A DNA stretch of 64,000 nt from Saccharibacillus sp. JS10 (GCF_024436065.1 NZ_JANFNS010000005.1:248001-312000), one strand, 5' to 3'; shown: positions 37,325 through 46,542, counted from the stretch's first letter. Made by a program: numbers and translations. Notes: a model not told the origin generated them from the sequence alone.

Positions 37325-37810
37325 CTATAGCTTTATATCTTCTACTTTTCCTATTACTTTTTCAATCTTAATGGTTCCAAAAAATCTACTATCGAGACTG
37401 TTTTTTCTGTTATCGCCTAACACAAAAATTGTATGATCAGGAACCTTCTGTTCAGCAAAATCTAGCGTGTATCTGTCTCCGTATTTATGCCTGTTTTTGA
37501 TTTCGTCTTCAATATACGGTTCATCTTGAATCTGATTATTGATATATAGTTTATCATTTTGAATTTTGACAGTTTCTCCAGGTAAGCCTATCACTCTTTT
37601 GAAATACTGTTCCTCGTTCGGAGTAAAAAACACGACAATATCACCGCGTTCAAAAGGATTACTTTTGTAATATTCTTTGTCCACCAACAATTTATCACCG
37701 GGCGATATTGTAGGTTCCATAGATGGTCCTTCCGCGACATACTGCGCATAGGGACTTAATTCTGCTCCAACCCCAGAAAATAAGATAAGAATAATAAATA
37801 GAATTTGCAT
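37325..37810 (-). CDS. Signal peptidase I, short
   Basis: 161 residues with the Ser/Lys dyad motifs: GPSMEPTISPGDKLLVDK (box B, catalytic Ser) and YFKRVIGLPGETV (box D, catalytic Lys), then VLGDNRKNSLDSRFFG (box E). One N-terminal hydrophobic segment anchors it, with the active site outside. It is an extra, non-housekeeping type I signal peptidase in an accessory region. AAGGAGG site. Confidence 0.92.
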   Translation of the reverse strand: MQILFIILILFSGVGAELSPYAQYVAEGPSMEPTISPGDKLLVDKEYYKSNPFERGDIVVFFTPNEEQYFKRVIGLPGETVKIQNDKLYINNQIQDEPYIEDEIKNRHKYGDRYTLDFAEQKVPDHTIFVLGDNRKNSLDSRFFGTIKIEKVIGKVEDIKL

Positions 37811-37857
37811 CTTTCATTCCTCCTTTCGTCTATTCAAAACTTCTTTTCAATAAGTCA

Positions 37858-38220
37858 TTAATTAGAAAGCTCATCTATGGCTTGAATCGCTAATTCCAAT
37901 GATTTTATTCTTCTTTGCAGAAGTGTCTTTTGCGGGCTACCTTCTTTTGCCTTATCATAACTGGAGTTGACCGATGGTAATAATCCAGCAAGAACATTGC
38001 GAGCCGCTGTTATTTCTTCTTGGTTATAAGAATGGGGTGTTTTATTCCAAACCAATTCCAGTACGGATAGACCCACATATAGAGCTTGAAGTCTTTTCGT
38101 GACTAAAGTAATATTTGCTCCTTTCTCCGTCATCTGAGCCTTGGCATTTTCTAATTTACGGATTGTAGAATGAAAGGACTGGATAGACTCTAACTTCTCT
38201 GCATCAGTGACGTTTTCCAT
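37858..38220 (-). CDS. Hypothetical helical protein, 120 aa
   Basis: Almost all alpha-helical and soluble, with heptad-like spacing. No family recognised. ATG 38220 is chosen because AAGGA lies upstream; a longer frame to 38316 would add an unlikely hydrophobic leader. Confidence 0.55.
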   Translation of the reverse strand: MENVTDAEKLESIQSFHSTIRKLENAKAQMTEKGANITLVTKRLQALYVGLSVLELVWNKTPHSYNQEEITAARNVLAGLLPSVNSSYDKAKEGSPQKTLLQRRIKSLELAIQAIDELSN

Positions 38221-38424
38221 TCTAAGTAGTCCTTTCTTGAGTGAATCGATACATGTAGCATATCTAATGGATGTTTGAATACTTAAAAATACAGAGAATA
38301 AGACACCGAGGTTCATTTTCGATGACTTATGATTTATTACGCTGTATCTTTTTCATTTGGCGAGTTCTTTAAGTGCTTTTTTGTTCCAGGCTCGTTATAA
38401 GTGTAATGCTGTTCTAACTTTGAG

Positions 38425-38811
38425 CTATTCAGATGTAAGATAGGTTAATTTTCTGATCAATTCATCGATATAACTCATCTCTGTTCGCAAATAAAAATTA
38501 GCTTTATACTGATCTACTCCGCTTGTCTTCTCTATCATTTCAATTTCCAGAGCAATGTGCATACTCTTGTTATAAAAATAAGGCCTCAAAAAAAAGTAAT
38601 TCGAAGTTTGATCGCTTTTATCGCTTACTATCCATTCAAATGTTTGTTGATGATTCACAAAACAAGAAAGACCTTCAATAAGATCATTAATCATCGTACT
38701 ATCTACATAAACATCTATATTACAAGATATATTCTTTGATATCGCCCTGATCGATAGCTCAATAAGGTGTTCATCTTCCCAAATCTTCTGAAAAGATAAG
38801 ACTGACTCCAT
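38425..38811 (-). CDS. Hypothetical protein, 128 aa
   Basis: Soluble protein of mixed alpha/beta composition with AGAAGGTGAG before the ATG. No family recognised. Confidence 0.65.
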   Translation of the reverse strand: MESVLSFQKIWEDEHLIELSIRAISKNISCNIDVYVDSTMINDLIEGLSCFVNHQQTFEWIVSDKSDQTSNYFFLRPYFYNKSMHIALEIEMIEKTSGVDQYKANFYLRTEMSYIDELIRKLTYLTSE

Positions 38812-38919
38812 ATGCTCACCTTCTTAATTATTGATTTGAAAAGTTTATTTAAGTACCGCTTCTTTGAAATATTGCCAAACTGTATTGGTATTGGTCTGCC
38901 GTCCTCGTATACGGCTAAG

Positions 38920-39879
38920 TCAAAACGAAGAGTTCAAAAAATGATCTTTAAAGTTCCAATACATTTCATTATTCAAATTCTTTACACACCATTGATAATG
39001 ACCGTCGCTACAATCTTCAGAATAGAAATTCGCAGAAATCAGACTGAAGATCAATACATAAAAATAAAGTTTGCCTCTGACTTCTTCACCGAGCGTACTA
39101 ATCATTACGTCTAAATACCTTTCCAAAATATTCGCCTTCAATTCATCGTACATATCAAAAAATACCCAACCTGTCGCAATATCGAATAAGTAATCGCCAT
39201 ACATCGTCATTAATCCAAAATCGATCAAGCCGGTAATTTTGCCTTCTTGATTAACAAGTAAATTCCCTGGATAGAAATCTCCATGGATCAACGAATAGTT
39301 ACCTTGATATTCAGACGATAAATTCGCCAGTATTATTTTTAGTTTTTCTTCATAATGCACAACATCCTTTGAAAAATATCTATTGACCTCATTTTGTTTT
39401 TTCATGACATATTGCTTTAACAGATCATGCCAGTCCTTTTGATGAGATGCTGGAATTCTGTAGTCATCGAATAACTTGTATCCTTCAAACTTCGGATTTA
39501 ATTTCACCGCTTGCATTTCCAAACTTGCCGAAAGGTAAGTCTTCATCATAGAATCTATCTGTTTGTCATTTAGTCGGGATAACACATTCTGCATATTTTC
39601 CCCTGCGATTCGTTTTTCAATAGTGACCACTAGGTTATCTTCATCCGCAATATCGTAGATATAGGGAAATTCAAAACTAACATCGCTAGATTGAATAGAA
39701 TCGTAAAGATGTTTTAAACGTTCCTGTTTTTCGTAATTGGATGTGCCATTATATATTTTTAATACTTTATTTTCACCATAACGATAGACTTCGGCTTCCA
39801 TTCCGGAACCTATTAAATCGGTTTCGTTAATGTTGTATGTTCTCAGTACTTTTGATTTTGCGTCTGTATTAGGCATCAC
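38920..39879 (-). CDS. APH-family phosphotransferase
   Basis: 319 residues with a kinase fold: MEAEVYRYGENKVLKIYN (N lobe), LIHGDFYPGNLLVN (catalytic loop, Asp in GDF) and ITGLIDFGLMTMYGDYLFDIA (metal-binding Asp). Start is GTG 39879, or an ATG one codon later. Substrate unknown. Confidence 0.85.
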   Translation of the reverse strand: MMPNTDAKSKVLRTYNINETDLIGSGMEAEVYRYGENKVLKIYNGTSNYEKQERLKHLYDSIQSSDVSFEFPYIYDIADEDNLVVTIEKRIAGENMQNVLSRLNDKQIDSMMKTYLSASLEMQAVKLNPKFEGYKLFDDYRIPASHQKDWHDLLKQYVMKKQNEVNRYFSKDVVHYEEKLKIILANLSSEYQGNYSLIHGDFYPGNLLVNQEGKITGLIDFGLMTMYGDYLFDIATGWVFFDMYDELKANILERYLDVMISTLGEEVRGKLYFYVLIFSLISANFYSEDCSDGHYQWCVKNLNNEMYWNFKDHFLNSSF

Positions 39880-39929
39880 CGGGAAGCACCTCTTATCTTT
39901 TTAAAATAGGATGAGTGTAAATAAAGCTC

Positions 39930-40610
39930 TCATTCGGCACTTATACTAAAATCTATTCCATATTGAACAAATCCTAATTTTTGAGCTACTCTTTGAGAAT
40001 GTAGATTGTCCCATGACGTACTATATAAAGGAATGTAGCCACGGCTTCTCACATCATCACTCCAAAATGACACCAATTGAGTTGCAATTCCTTTTCCTCG
40101 ATAAGGTTCAATCGTATGTAAGCTGGCTTCAATCGCTTTATTTGTTTTTCTTGCGCTGCAACAAACTGAAACGGCATGATGTTGATCTACAAAAGCGATT
40201 ATTGGACTTCTATATTCATATTCTTCGTTCACATCATTGAAATATCGATTTAAATAATGTCTATTCGATTCCGTAATGACGCAAATATTTTCATCTCGGA
40301 TAGGGATGTTAAGTTCAGGAATTCTGTAGGCCGGTCCGGTCCATATACTTTTTAAACTTTTATATTTACTTAAAGCGTTGTATAGCAGAACGATGTTTAG
40401 ATCCTTCTGAATGATTTGGTCAACCTCTTCTATCACTGTTTGAGGAAGATCGACGCTTGAGTATTTAAAAATTGCAGTTGAAGTCTTGCCCAAAAATAGA
40501 AGCGGAGCATTGGTGTGCTGCTTAGGTTCGTTGATACCAATGATTTGGTTGCCATTAAGCAGATATAAGGTTTCCGCTTGAATCTGCATTAAGTCATTGT
40601 CATTTAACAA
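39930..40610 (-). CDS. GNAT family N-acetyltransferase
   Basis: 226 residues; the acetyltransferase half is C-terminal (ASLHTIEPYRGKGIATQLVSFWSDDV then SWDNLHSQRVAQKLGFVQYG), with a longer N-terminal part of unknown role. Starts with TTG; the preceding codon is ATT with GGAG 9 bases upstream, so initiation at ATT is possible. Confidence 0.82.
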   Translation of the reverse strand: MLNDNDLMQIQAETLYLLNGNQIIGINEPKQHTNAPLLFLGKTSTAIFKYSSVDLPQTVIEEVDQIIQKDLNIVLLYNALSKYKSLKSIWTGPAYRIPELNIPIRDENICVITESNRHYLNRYFNDVNEEYEYRSPIIAFVDQHHAVSVCCSARKTNKAIEASLHTIEPYRGKGIATQLVSFWSDDVRSRGYIPLYSTSWDNLHSQRVAQKLGFVQYGIDFSISAE

Positions 40611-40658
40611 AATCAGTATTAGCTCCTGTCTGTTTGTTTTTGTCTTGACGCTAATTTT

Positions 40659-40736
40659 TTGTGTTGTTCCTGTATTCGCTGCAGGACGTTTGCGGGATAT
40701 GTAGCATATGTCCGCAACGTGAATATGATGTGATTG
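40659..40736 (-). repeat. attC-like site 20, degenerate
   Basis: GTTCCTGTATTC, GCATATGTCCGC and AACGTGAATAT match the standard site in order, but the outer boxes and one arm are lost. It is the last recognisable site of the array. Confidence 0.6.
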
Positions 40737-40742
40737 GATGAA

Positions 40743-41306
40743 TTATTCTTCTTCGGATGCTCTAAATTCACTTATTTCTTTTATATGTTGAATAATTTTC
40801 GAAGTCTCACTAGGATCTTTAATTTCAAATACATAATTAGCTTCATTTTTAGCAGGTTGAACTTCTTCTATGTTTGTCTGTCTCTCTAACACTTCTAAAA
40901 AGTTTGAAGCATTTCTAAATATAGCTTTACTTCTTTGAGATCTTCCAATGCGTTCTTCCAATAAATCATTAGGCAAATTAAAGTAAACGATTACACTTTC
41001 AAATCCATTGTCGTGAAAGTTCTGGAGTATGTCGCTTCTTACTGTTTTATTTAAATTAGCGTTACTTAAGATCATATGCATATCGCTTTGCTCCATTGCG
41101 TAACGAACAACCGTATTTGTTATCGAAAATTTCAAAGTATTAGCGCCTTCTGTGGCTAGAAGTTTTTTATAGTGACTATTAATAAATTCGGCATGATTAT
41201 CCTGATCGATGACTATGGCTTGTTGTAGGATGGACTCTAACTCTTTGGCAAACGTGGTTTTTCCACTATGAGTTTTTCCGATCGTCATAATTATTAGACG
41301 GTTCAT
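40743..41306 (-). CDS. P-loop kinase-like protein (cassette C20)
   Basis: 187 residues; Walker A TIGKTHSGKTTFAKEL, then VIDQDNHAEF and VIVYFNLPNDLLEERIGRSQRSKAIFRNAS, like the small AAA_33-type nucleotide or small-molecule kinases. ATG 41306 follows GGAGAAT. Flanked by degenerate sites 19 and 20. Confidence 0.82.
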   Translation of the reverse strand: MNRLIIMTIGKTHSGKTTFAKELESILQQAIVIDQDNHAEFINSHYKKLLATEGANTLKFSITNTVVRYAMEQSDMHMILSNANLNKTVRSDILQNFHDNGFESVIVYFNLPNDLLEERIGRSQRSKAIFRNASNFLEVLERQTNIEEVQPAKNEANYVFEIKDPSETSKIIQHIKEISEFRASEEE

Positions 41307-41341
41307 CAAATATTCTCCAATCAGTATTTTGAAAATCTTTC

Positions 41342-41433
41342 AGATGGCGTTACTATGTTCATCGCTTGAAGGATATCGAGTATCCGACGATTACCGGATC
41401 AAAAGTATATGTACGGAGCACAAATTGTTCACT
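41342..41433 (-). repeat. attC-like site 19, degenerate
   Basis: The central part, ATCGAGTATCCGACGATTACC, aligns with the standard TCGAGTGTCCGGCGATTGCC, and the following GTATATGTACGGAGCA aligns with the third arm. The outer boxes are eroded. Confidence 0.55.
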
Positions 41434-41453
41434 AACGTAAAAATCTACTGAAC

Positions 41454-42065
41454 TTATACGTGTTCTAGAGAATTTTCTAAAGAGATTGTCCAGTGTCCGT
41501 CGATATTTTCGATTTTATGTATCCCTGTATTTGAAGCTGGGAAAGATTTATTTTTATTTGTCCATTCTAAACCTTTTAGAATATGATAGATTACGCTTAT
41601 AACTCCACCGTGAGTAACAACAACTACATTCTCAAGAGGATTCTTCAATGATTGTTCTTCACATAAATGTCTGAAGGTCTTCTTAATCCGTAAATAAAAA
41701 TCCTGTGGACTCTCTCCGCCAGGGTACTTCTCGTCCATGCGCAAGCTTGAAAAATATAAACCTGGGAACCGCTCATCAACGATTTCATTAGGCATTCCTG
41801 CAATTACGCCGTTATTTGTTTCTCTCCAGACATTGTTAGTTTCAATAGGCAAATCCAGAAAATTAGCAATTTCGTTTGCCGTATCCAGTGCTCGTTGCAA
41901 GTCACTACTTACAATACGATTTATTTGAAAAGAACTTTGATTATCCTTAAGATAACGACCTAGTTTTTCTGATTGCCTGTAACCTTCAGTATTAAGTCCT
42001 CTTTGACTCCATCCCCCACGATAACCTTCATCGTCCACACCATGTCTGACAAAATAAATAGCCAA
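41454..42065 (-). CDS. Histidine phosphatase family protein (cassette C19)
   Basis: 203 residues; phosphohistidine motif AIYFVRHGVDD, RIVSSDLQRALDTA, and VVVTHGGVISVIYHIL with the second His. Starts with TTG behind AGGAGG. Another histidine phosphatase is carried in C16 and one at 14503, so this family is recurrent here. Confidence 0.88.
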   Translation of the reverse strand: MAIYFVRHGVDDEGYRGGWSQRGLNTEGYRQSEKLGRYLKDNQSSFQINRIVSSDLQRALDTANEIANFLDLPIETNNVWRETNNGVIAGMPNEIVDERFPGLYFSSLRMDEKYPGGESPQDFYLRIKKTFRHLCEEQSLKNPLENVVVVTHGGVISVIYHILKGLEWTNKNKSFPASNTGIHKIENIDGHWTISLENSLEHV

Positions 42066-42143
42066 GTTTCTTTCCTCCTAAGTATATTGTTATCTGGATT
42101 TAGTTGATTCGGATTTTAATCAGACTTGATTGTCATTGATTTC

Positions 42144-42223
42144 TTATAACGTTTTTACATTTATGAATCGACATATGTCTGGTGTCCAGCGACTGCCGAA
42201 CCAATGAAGATTACAAGATATCG
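42144..42223 (-). repeat. attC-like site 18, degenerate
   Basis: Left box TTATAACGTT is intact; the arms ATCGACATATGTCTGGT and GTCCAGCGACTGCC survive in part. The right end GATATCGG fits the start of the cassette it closes at 7 of 9 positions. Confidence 0.6.
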
Positions 42224-42286
42224 GGGTCTCCCTGAGGCTACTTACAACATGCTCTTTTACCTATTTCGTTACTCTTGTTTTAACTA

Positions 42287-42616
42287 TTATTCTGGGACTT
42301 CAATGTATTCCGACACTCTTGATTTCAATACCTCTATTAATTCTTCATCCATATATTCATAATCATCCGGTATATTCAAGCATATCAAGCGTTTGTTTAT
42401 TAGTTTATCTGAGAATTTATCTTTAAGCCTTCTTACGTGTTTTTTCTCCATTACAAAAATCATTTCTGCCCATCCAATGTGTCCTTCTGTGACTCTAATT
42501 CTAGCTCCCTCTTCTGTTCCAGCAGATCGTACTTGATATTCATTGTATGCATCAAAAATCTTCTCTGCTGTTAAGCTGCGCCATTTGTTTCGACTGCAAA
42601 TAAATAGTAATTTAAT
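42287..42616 (-). CDS. Low-molecular-weight protein tyrosine phosphatase-like (cassette C18)
   Basis: A complete 109-residue frame with KLLFICSRNKWRSLTAE: this contains the C-x5-R phosphatase loop of the predicted tyrosine-phosphatase group. It also has SAGTEEGARIRV, IGWAEMIFVMEKKH and the late CLNIPDDYEYMDEELIE with the general-acid Asp. An in-frame TGA sits four codons upstream and no ATG, GTG or TTG is available, so translation must begin at ATT 42616, which has AGGTGA 6 bases before it. Such an ORF is easily missed by standard gene callers. Confidence 0.78.
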   Translation of the reverse strand: MKLLFICSRNKWRSLTAEKIFDAYNEYQVRSAGTEEGARIRVTEGHIGWAEMIFVMEKKHVRRLKDKFSDKLINKRLICLNIPDDYEYMDEELIEVLKSRVSEYIEVPE

Positions 42617-42713
42617 GCTTCGTCACCTGTCTCTTATCTATTATTTTGGTTTATTGTATTTAGCTATTAACCGGATTTCTTATAAAATCTAATAAAATCA
42701 ATCTTCCATATTC

Positions 42714-43151
42714 TCATTCAAGTAATTTTATATATCTAAACTCTTGCCTGCTTTTTCTTTCTACCCGTTCTCTTTCTGTCAGTTGATCTATTCGATCCTT
42801 CGAAGTTAATCCTGTTTCCTTAAAAAGATGTATTTCTACATCCACACTCCAATCTTGTATATTTACTTGTTGACTAGAGACTTTCCCCGGCTCTTCTTCT
42901 GCATTGACTCTTATCACTTTCCCCTTCTCAAGAAAAAACGAATATTCTAACGCTTCAGTTACTATTCCTTTTATTGGCCCTAAGATTTGATGAGAAATAC
43001 TTAAAATCTTGGCTTCTACCTCGCGATCCTCTGTTGATGCAGGACCATTAGCGAAAGCCGGTTGTTCTCTTTGTAAATAAAAATAGTCAGTATCACCGAC
43101 TACGATAGACTGATCTAGTTCATACCAACATGGACTCCATTTAGTCATCAT
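42714..43151 (-). CDS. Hypothetical protein, 145 aa (cassette C18)
   Basis: Soluble acidic protein with no recognised domain. It shares one cassette with the phosphatase gene downstream; the 97 bases between them hold only a possible remnant (TTTCTTATAA), perhaps the scar of a lost site. Confidence 0.65.
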   Translation of the reverse strand: MMTKWSPCWYELDQSIVVGDTDYFYLQREQPAFANGPASTEDREVEAKILSISHQILGPIKGIVTEALEYSFFLEKGKVIRVNAEEEPGKVSSQQVNIQDWSVDVEIHLFKETGLTSKDRIDQLTERERVERKSRQEFRYIKLLE

Positions 43152-43189
43152 AAAAGAGCTTCTTTCTTGAATTTGGTTTTATTGATTTC

Positions 43190-43273
43190 TGATAATGTCC
43201 CTGTATTGACGACTCGACGAATGCCAAAATGTCCGATCAAGCACGTATTCACGCAGCGTGATATTATGTATCG
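43190..43273 (-). repeat. attC-like site 17, partly degraded
   Basis: Left box TGATAAT, then CTGTATTGACGACTCGACGAATG and a GCAGCGTGATATTATGTATCG right end. One hairpin arm is shortened. The right end matches the start of cassette C17 (GTTATCGG), allowing one lost T. Confidence 0.75.
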
Positions 43274-43324
43274 ATTCCTTCTTCGTTTCAGCCAACATAA
43301 GATTAACGAATATCGCAAAAGCAG

Positions 43325-44395
43325 CTAAAGGATAGGGTTATAAACACCATCGAAATTAAATCGGTATTCATTGTCGATACGAATATAACCAAGAATACAG
43401 TCCTTTTTATTCCTTCTCAAAATACTAGAATAGTTCTCGTTATCTCTATTTCCCTCAGCAACTAAAATTTCATGTTCTTCGCACGAAAGTACGATTCCTA
43501 TATGATCATGCGGGTGATCGGATAACAGCTTGTTATAGACAACGATATCTCCGCGTTCCGGCATAAAACCTTCCTCATTCTCAAGATGGAAAAATCCAGT
43601 CTCGGGTAGTTTCGCCCATTCTAATATTGCACCAACCCCCGCTAACCGATAACTTGCATTCGGATAACGGATAGGAAGAATAAATCCAGCTACCATGCAA
43701 CAATGATAAACAAATGCGGCGCACCAATTGTTTTGGAGTACTTGATAGATTTCAGAGTCAGGCCAGTATTGGCAAATTTCACGGTATCGTTTATCCTCTG
43801 GAATCCCTATAATCTTTTTCCCAGCTAGATCTTCCGAAATGTCAGCCAACAATTGGCGCCTGTTTTCAACGTCACTAGAAGCATCAGACCTTTCAATTTT
43901 GCCCTCTACAAAATCTGCTTGGATTGCAAATTCGTCTAGTAATCTTGAAAGTCTTTTAGCATCCAGATGGACTACAGCTTGCTCCGTGTTCTGTAAGAAG
44001 TTATGCAGCACAATAGCATCTTTGATTAATTCATCGTATGGACCATGAGTTTGTCTTCTCTGATCTTGATAAAATATTGCCCGCAAAATAATAAGTTGCT
44101 CTTCAGTGGAGAAAACCCCGAAATCTCTTAGGATGGGCCTAACCGCCTCAGCGCTATTGATTCCAGGATAATGATGAATACCCGTTTTATAATTGTAAAA
44201 GCAATGAAGTAAACCTGCGATTGCGGCAATTTCCGGTTCAAGCCCTCTTTTCATTGCGATCATCGAGGCAAGAGAGGACACTCCATATAGTCGAACAGTA
44301 GCTTCCTGATTTTTTAGCGCACTGTTATCCGTAGTACATATCGTTTCCTTGATAAATGTACGAATACTTTCTAATCGTGATTGTAAAATAGTCAA
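43325..44395 (-). CDS. HD-domain plus CHAP-like fusion protein (cassette C17)
   Basis: About 356 residues with two unrelated-looking parts. The N-terminal half resembles an HD-type phosphohydrolase (IAAIAGLLHCFYNYKTGIHHYPG). The C-terminal half resembles a CHAP/NlpC-like cysteine peptidase: Cys in NWCAAFVYHCCMVAG, then RGDIVVYNKLLSDHPHDHIGIVLS with the His. No signal peptide is seen, which is unusual for CHAP. Start taken at TTG 44395 behind AGGGA; the frame is open to 44455. Confidence 0.7.
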   Translation of the reverse strand: MTILQSRLESIRTFIKETICTTDNSALKNQEATVRLYGVSSLASMIAMKRGLEPEIAAIAGLLHCFYNYKTGIHHYPGINSAEAVRPILRDFGVFSTEEQLIILRAIFYQDQRRQTHGPYDELIKDAIVLHNFLQNTEQAVVHLDAKRLSRLLDEFAIQADFVEGKIERSDASSDVENRRQLLADISEDLAGKKIIGIPEDKRYREICQYWPDSEIYQVLQNNWCAAFVYHCCMVAGFILPIRYPNASYRLAGVGAILEWAKLPETGFFHLENEEGFMPERGDIVVYNKLLSDHPHDHIGIVLSCEEHEILVAEGNRDNENYSSILRRNKKDCILGYIRIDNEYRFNFDGVYNPIL

Positions 44396-44483
44396 AACGA
44401 TCCCTGCTTTCTTGACTTGGTAATGTGTGACTATACTATTAGTAATGCAGCTCATTTGTGATTGGATTATGTATATGGATTTC

Positions 44484-44541
44484 CGATAACGTTCCTGTAT
44501 TCACCTGATGTATATCGATTCCCTGATGAATGCTGTAAAAA
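44484..44541 (-). repeat. attC-like site 16, truncated
   Basis: Left half CGATAACGTTCCTGTATTCAC is perfect; the rest is deleted or replaced. Its left box correctly complements the end of cassette C17. Confidence 0.65.
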
Positions 44542-44560
44542 ATCTTTTGACGAAATCAGG

Positions 44561-45169
44561 TTAGTTTTTGTTCAAATGTTCGACTGATGCAAATTCTTGA
44601 AGATTCAAAAAGTCTATTCCGTAATTGATTTTAGTAATGGAACACTCAGAGACCAAGCTACTTTGTTCGACTACGAAGTTCGGGTAAAATTCATTTAGTA
44701 TACTTTGATCAAAAGTATTAGTGAGGTAATCAGTTATTAGGCCGCCGTGAGTAACGAGAACGATATGACTACCTGATGGAAATTGATGTGCGAAGTCTTT
44801 TAAAAGAGACGAAAGTCTCTCGGAAGCCTGTCTTGCAGAGTCACCTATAGGTGGCAAAAAATCAGGATCGCGTGTACATCTTTCCCACATTTCTACAAAC
44901 TCATCAAAGCTTTGCCCCGGTAAATCTCCCCAATTCGCACGTTCCCGAAGCCGATCATCAGTCAGGACTTTTGTGTTGGTTTCTGATGCAATATAATGTG
45001 CGGTTTCTTGCGCTCTTCTGAGGGGACTTGATAGGATGGCTTCTATTGGTATTTTTGAAAAGTATTTGGCTGTTTCTTGTGCTTGTTTGATTCCTGCCGG
45101 AGTAATTGAAACATCACCGATTGCTTTCTCCTTTATGCCATGTCTGACAAGATAAAAACATAAGTTCAC
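44561..45169 (-). CDS. Histidine phosphatase family protein (cassette C16)
   Basis: 202 residues; FYLVRHGIKEKAIG, ILSSPLRRAQETAHYIA and IVLVTHGGLITDYL are the RHG, Arg and second His motifs. GTG 45169 is used because GGGAGGGA sits 9 bases upstream. Divergent from the phosphatase of C19. Confidence 0.88.
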   Translation of the reverse strand: MNLCFYLVRHGIKEKAIGDVSITPAGIKQAQETAKYFSKIPIEAILSSPLRRAQETAHYIASETNTKVLTDDRLRERANWGDLPGQSFDEFVEMWERCTRDPDFLPPIGDSARQASERLSSLLKDFAHQFPSGSHIVLVTHGGLITDYLTNTFDQSILNEFYPNFVVEQSSLVSECSITKINYGIDFLNLQEFASVEHLNKN

Positions 45170-45233
45170 AAACAATCCCTCCCAGAATAGATGAAGTTAT
45201 TTATTGGTTTTCAAAAGTTTTTATGCTGATTTC

Positions 45234-45329
45234 TTGTAACGTTCCGGTATTCAAGGCCCGGCGCATGTCGGGTGTTTGGCGAATGTCAGATTAAGGGCGA
45301 ATACACAAAGCGTGCATATTATGTTATGC
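45234..45329 (-). repeat. attC-like site 15
   Basis: 96 bp, TTGTAACGTTCCGGTATTCA to GTGCATATTATGTTATGC, with the first arm GCCCGGCGCATGTCGGGT clear and the second and third arms partly mutated. Confidence 0.8.
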
Positions 45330-45363
45330 GAAGTACCCTCTTCTCTGAATGATCCTTCATACA

Positions 45364-45891
45364 CTAATTTTTTATCCAATATCTTTTTATTACGTTGCCA
45401 TCATCTTCTATGAAATCCTCATCTGGTGTACCGCCATTTTTTATGATTGTTTTTTCGGATGCTACATTGACCGCGTCACAAACGACTAAAACTTTACTTA
45501 TCCCTAATTTCTTTGCTTCCTTTAGAGCAAGTTTCAATAAAAGAGTGGCATAACCTTTTTGCCTTTCTGTTGGACGAATACCGTACCCAATATGTCCGCC
45601 CGCATGATTTAAATATTCCGACAATCTGTGCCTTATATTCACTGCACCTAACACTTTGTTGTCTTGATTAATCAGCCAATAGGTTGAATCTGGAACCCAT
45701 CCTTCGGGCAATCCATAACCCTGTTCATTGTCCGATAAGGACTTCAACATACCTTGAAAGTCGCTTGGATCTTTACTAACGACCCAAGGGACGGTGTTCT
45801 CACCCGATTTGATCCATTCTTGATAGAATGATAAATATTCATTTTTCAATTCTATTTGCGGTTTTACTAATTTTAATTCGCTCATGATCAT
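45364..45891 (-). CDS. GNAT family N-acetyltransferase (cassette C15)
   Basis: 175 residues; GHIGYGIRPTERQKGYATLLLKLALKEAKKLG is motif A and SEKTIIKNGGTPDEDF motif B, matching the acetyltransferases often found in gene cassettes. AAGGAATCC precedes the ATG. Confidence 0.88.
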   Translation of the reverse strand: MIMSELKLVKPQIELKNEYLSFYQEWIKSGENTVPWVVSKDPSDFQGMLKSLSDNEQGYGLPEGWVPDSTYWLINQDNKVLGAVNIRHRLSEYLNHAGGHIGYGIRPTERQKGYATLLLKLALKEAKKLGISKVLVVCDAVNVASEKTIIKNGGTPDEDFIEDDGNVIKRYWIKN

Positions 45892-46041
45892 GGATTCCTT
45901 TTGGTTTATATTTTTAGGGCATTGCGTATGACGTGTTCAGCTTTTTATTAATCGTAGTTTCTTCGATTGAATATGCTTCCTTTTTAACTTAATAATAACC
46001 TCCTCTTCTAATTCATCAATATTCTTAAAATATTTTGTGAA

Positions 46042-46332
46042 TTAAAGACAATCATATGGCTTATTAGTTATCCAGACCTTGTAGATAATTGATTTTTCAA
46101 GATATTCCTCATCGCAATGCACATCATATCTATGCCCAAAAATCGTGTTTGATCTTACTAGTTCAAATAATAGTGCATAAGCTAATTTTGAATCTTTGGT
46201 TTTATAACCATCAAACAAGTTACCTATTTCATTGTAAGCACCACTATAAACCCATTCGTGCGCCTCACGAATTGTCTCAAACTGCATTTCTTCAACAAAC
46301 CAGGATATTAAGTCTTGATCATTCTGATTCAT
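46042..46332 (-). CDS. Hypothetical protein, 96 aa (cassette C15)
   Basis: Small acidic protein of unknown family (SWFVEEMQFETIREAHEWVYSG, FELVRSNTIFGHRYDVHCDEEYLEKS). It shares cassette C15 with a GNAT gene. C15 has the weakest end match, so it may be two cassettes that lost the site between them. Confidence 0.65.
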   Translation of the reverse strand: MNQNDQDLISWFVEEMQFETIREAHEWVYSGAYNEIGNLFDGYKTKDSKLAYALLFELVRSNTIFGHRYDVHCDEEYLEKSIIYKVWITNKPYDCL

Positions 46333-46401
46333 CTATTAATCAATCCCTTCTGGTTTTATGGCTATATAATTTTATAATCTTCTAGGGCTAGCAATAATTT
46401 T

Positions 46402-46497
46402 GGATAACGTTCCCGTATTCTGGATTCGACGTATGTCGAGTGTCTGGCATATGCCGGACTAAAGACGGATATCCGCAACTTGAATGTATTGTTATCA
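46402..46497 (-). repeat. attC-like site 14
   Basis: 96 bp, GGATAACGTTCCCGTATTC to ATTGTTATCA; arms ATTCGAC-GTAT-GTCGAGT and GTCTGGC-ATAT-GCCGGAC. Right end GTTATCAGA complements the start of cassette C14 over 9 bases. Confidence 0.9.
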
Positions 46498-46542
46498 GAT
46501 GTCTAAACCCTCATTGAATTAACTTTCATTCTTTGAATACTA

